Source of the DNA: DUZB01 sp963747555
GTDB lineage: Bacteria > Desulfobacterota > DSM-4660 > Desulfatiglandales > Desulfatiglandaceae
Length of the DNA stretch: 64,000 bases
Direction of reading: 5' to 3'
NCBI GenBank assembly: GCA_963747555.1
Contig: CAVVFZ010000034.1
Location: 1 to 64,000 of the forward strand
Of the stretch, positions 62,300 through 64,000 are shown one piece after another. Position 1 is the stretch's first letter, and each line of letters begins with the position of its first letter. Below the pieces are notes generated by a model. The model searched no databases. It had not been told where the DNA came from and saw only the letters and a list, made by a program, of their open reading frames with translations. The position numbers and the translations under genes were made by a program.

Positions 62300-63330
62300 A
62301 TGTTTTCAGATATATCACATTCAGGACCATCCTATCGAGCTTGACAGCACTGATGATCTGCTTCCTGCTGGGGGGATGGACCATCAGAAAGCTCCGAGAT
62401 ATGCAGATCGGGCAGCAAATCAGGAAAGACGGCCCGCCCACCCATCAAACCAAAGCAGGAACCCCCACCATGGGAGGATGCCTTATCCTGCCTGCGGTTC
62501 TCCTGTCCACGCTTCTCTGGGCCGACCTGACCAACGTTTACGTCTGGACGGCTATATTCGTCATCGTATTTTTTGGCGCCATCGGATTTACCGATGACTA
62601 TTTGAAAATATCCAAAAAGAACAGCCGTGGCCTGAGTGCCAGGGCCAAACTCCTCCTCCAAATTGCGGGCGCCTTGGGGGCAGCCGTCATCATCTATTGC
62701 CAGCCCGGATTTGATCCGCTGTTGAACGTACCGTTCTTTAAGCAGGCTGCTCCTGATCTGGGTCTTGCCTACATCCCGTTTGCAGCATTTATTATCGTGG
62801 GAACGTCAAACGCCGTCAACCTCACGGACGGACTGGACGGCCTTGCCATCAGTCCCGCCATTGTCGCTTTCGGAAGCTACCTCATCTTCGCCTATCTCGC
62901 TGGACATGTGAAGATCGCCTCCTACTTGCAGATTCCCTATCTGCCTGGGGCCGGCGAACTCTGCATCCTGTGCGGATCGCTTGTCGGCGCCGGGCTTGGA
63001 TTCCTGTGGTACAACGCCTACCCGGCGGAAATTTTCATGGGGGATGTGGGTTCTCTTCCCCTTGGCGCAGCGCTCGGAACAGTCGCGGTAATGACCAAGC
63101 AGGAGATCCTGCTCATCCTGGTGGGAGGCCTGTTCGTCTTTGAGGCGCTCTCCGTCATCTTTCAGGTATCCTATTTCAAATTGACCGGCGGGCAGCGGAT
63201 TTTCCGCATGGCGCCCATCCATCATCATTTTGAAATGAAAGGCTGGTCCGAACCCAAGGTAATCGTCAGATTCTGGATTATTGCAATCATTTTGGCCCTC
63301 ATGTCGATCAGCACGCTCAAGCTGAGGTAG
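62251..63330 (+). CDS. mraY: Phospho-MurNAc-pentapeptide transferase (lipid I synthase)
   Basis: A 359-residue polytopic enzyme with ten predicted membrane helices. It transfers phospho-MurNAc-pentapeptide to undecaprenyl phosphate, making lipid I. The typical strings are RKDGPPTHQTKAGTPTMGG, GFTDDYLK with the catalytic aspartates, NAVNLTDGLDGL, FMGDVGSLPLGAALG and MAPIHHHFEMKGW. The start MLFKLIYLFH overlaps the regulator gene by 49 bases but gives the exact family N-terminus (NVFRYITFRT). murD follows after 8 bases. Confidence 0.95.
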   Translation: MLFKLIYLFHMDVSWLNVFRYITFRTILSSLTALMICFLLGGWTIRKLRDMQIGQQIRKDGPPTHQTKAGTPTMGGCLILPAVLLSTLLWADLTNVYVWTAIFVIVFFGAIGFTDDYLKISKKNSRGLSARAKLLLQIAGALGAAVIIYCQPGFDPLLNVPFFKQAAPDLGLAYIPFAAFIIVGTSNAVNLTDGLDGLAISPAIVAFGSYLIFAYLAGHVKIASYLQIPYLPGAGELCILCGSLVGAGLGFLWYNAYPAEIFMGDVGSLPLGAALGTVAVMTKQEILLILVGGLFVFEALSVIFQVSYFKLTGGQRIFRMAPIHHHFEMKGWSEPKVIVRFWIIAIILALMSISTLKLR

Positions 63331-63338
63331 CCTGTGTT

Positions 63339-64000
63339 ATGAAAACGTCAAAGACCATTGCAGAACCGCACATGAGGATGCCATCGGACAGGGAGGTATT
63401 GGAGAAAAAGGTCCTGGTTGTGGGTCTGGGGATTTCCGGTTTCTGGGCCGCACGCTGCCTTGCCGACATGGGCGCAAGAGTAACCGTCACGGAGCAGCGG
63501 GGAAGAGAAAACATTGATCCTCAAATCCTGAGCGGCCTGGAAAACGTCGGCGTTGTTTTGGAAATCGGGGAGCACAGCACCCAAAGTTTTTTGCAGGCGG
63601 ACCTAATCGTAGTAAGCCCGGGGGTTCCTCATGATACGCCCAACCTGCTTGCGGCAGCCAAAAAAGGCATCCCGGTAATCGGTGAGATGGAACTGGCGGC
63701 ACGTTTTATCACGACCCCGATCATCGCGGTGACGGGGACCAATGGGAAGTCGTCCGTGACCACATGGTTGGGGCAGATGCTTGCAAACGCAGGGAAGCGG
63801 ACCTTTGTGGGAGGCAACCTGGGAACGCCCCTTTCAGCCTATGTGGCACGTCATGAACAGGCGGATTACATTGTTGCGGAGGTGAGCAGTTTTCAGTTGG
63901 ATACCACCGTTTCCTTTTGTCCTGAGATCTCTATTCTGCTCAATATCTCTCCCGATCATCTGGACAGGTACAGGGGATATGACGACTATATCCGCTCTAA
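63339..64000 (+). CDS. murD: UDP-MurNAc-L-alanine:D-glutamate ligase (partial, cut by window end)
   Basis: The first ~220 residues of MurD. A short N-terminal extension (about 1-20) precedes the Rossmann-type uracil-binding domain (VLVVGLGISGFWAARCLADMG; VVSPGVP). The ATP motif is VTGTNGKSSV (about 130) and later strings are GGNLGTP and EVSSFQLDT, followed by NISPDHLDRY. The frame is open to the last base. It would add D-Glu to UDP-MurNAc-L-Ala. The start at ATG 63339 has only a distant GAGG, so an internal start at 63372 is possible. Confidence 0.9.
   Translation, partial: MKTSKTIAEPHMRMPSDREVLEKKVLVVGLGISGFWAARCLADMGARVTVTEQRGRENIDPQILSGLENVGVVLEIGEHSTQSFLQADLIVVSPGVPHDTPNLLAAAKKGIPVIGEMELAARFITTPIIAVTGTNGKSSVTTWLGQMLANAGKRTFVGGNLGTPLSAYVARHEQADYIVAEVSSFQLDTTVSFCPEISILLNISPDHLDRYRGYDDYIRS

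Noticed and set aside
1..64000. CRISPR array, rRNA genes or prophage module
   Set aside because: No regularly spaced direct repeats of suitable size, no rRNA-like segment and no phage structural genes were seen.

Overview
The window reads like chromosome from a Gram-negative, probably anaerobic, delta-proteobacterial (Desulfobacterota-type) organism. This is inferred from gene content: a STAS-MlaE/MlaD/lipoprotein/MlaF lipid transport cluster, a MoxR-DUF58-Bat operon, two sigma-54 activators, a RicT-like PSP1 gene coupled to metG, and a meso-DAP type MurE. No rRNA or other taxonomic marker is present, so the assignment is an inference. Base composition is fairly even across the housekeeping part.

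Positions 1-8700 are accessory in character. They hold an Xre/ImmA-like regulator with a PIN protein, a decayed REP-associated transposase, a vapBC toxin-antitoxin pair, a 290-bp element bounded by inverted repeats, a gene interrupted by one in-frame TGA, and two DUF423 paralogues flanking an M3 oligopeptidase and an exported protein. Positions 8700-13000 hold the lipid-transport cluster and a DUF1566 lipoprotein. Positions 13200-16600 hold gpmI and pgm (central sugar metabolism), followed by a two-TM ion channel. Positions 17300-25700, on the minus strand, are a compact seven-gene moxR-DUF58-DUF4381-like-batA-batBC-batD-batE operon with translational overlaps. A tRNA-Pro(CGG), a Nudix gene, a 173-bp MITE, a pyrE-like gene and dnaA follow.

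Positions 30000-35000 hold a radical SAM gene broken by four single-base shifts, then a histidine kinase and an NtrC-type regulator. Downstream of the regulator lie two matching 20-bp dyads, a near-consensus sigma-54 promoter and, about 65 nt later, a strong terminator. This looks like a sigma-54-dependent small RNA and is the most interesting item in the window. Positions 35000-45000 carry era, a radical SAM gene, rnc, tkt, TVP38 and YdcF membrane genes, xseA, and a tmk-holB-ricT-metG operon ending in a second sigma-54 activator with a degenerate receiver. Next come DUF368 and uppP (undecaprenyl phosphate recycling), a UxaA-family dehydratase, a DUF89 protein and an HU-like gene.

Positions 54700-64000 are the start of the division and cell-wall (dcw) cluster: mraZ with five 10-bp-spaced operator repeats, rsmH, ftsL, ftsI (with PASTA), murE, murF, a receiver-only response regulator, mraY and a murD cut by the window end. 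The regulator between murF and mraY is unusual. Together these genes build UDP-MurNAc-pentapeptide and lipid I, while uppP and DUF368 recycle the lipid carrier.
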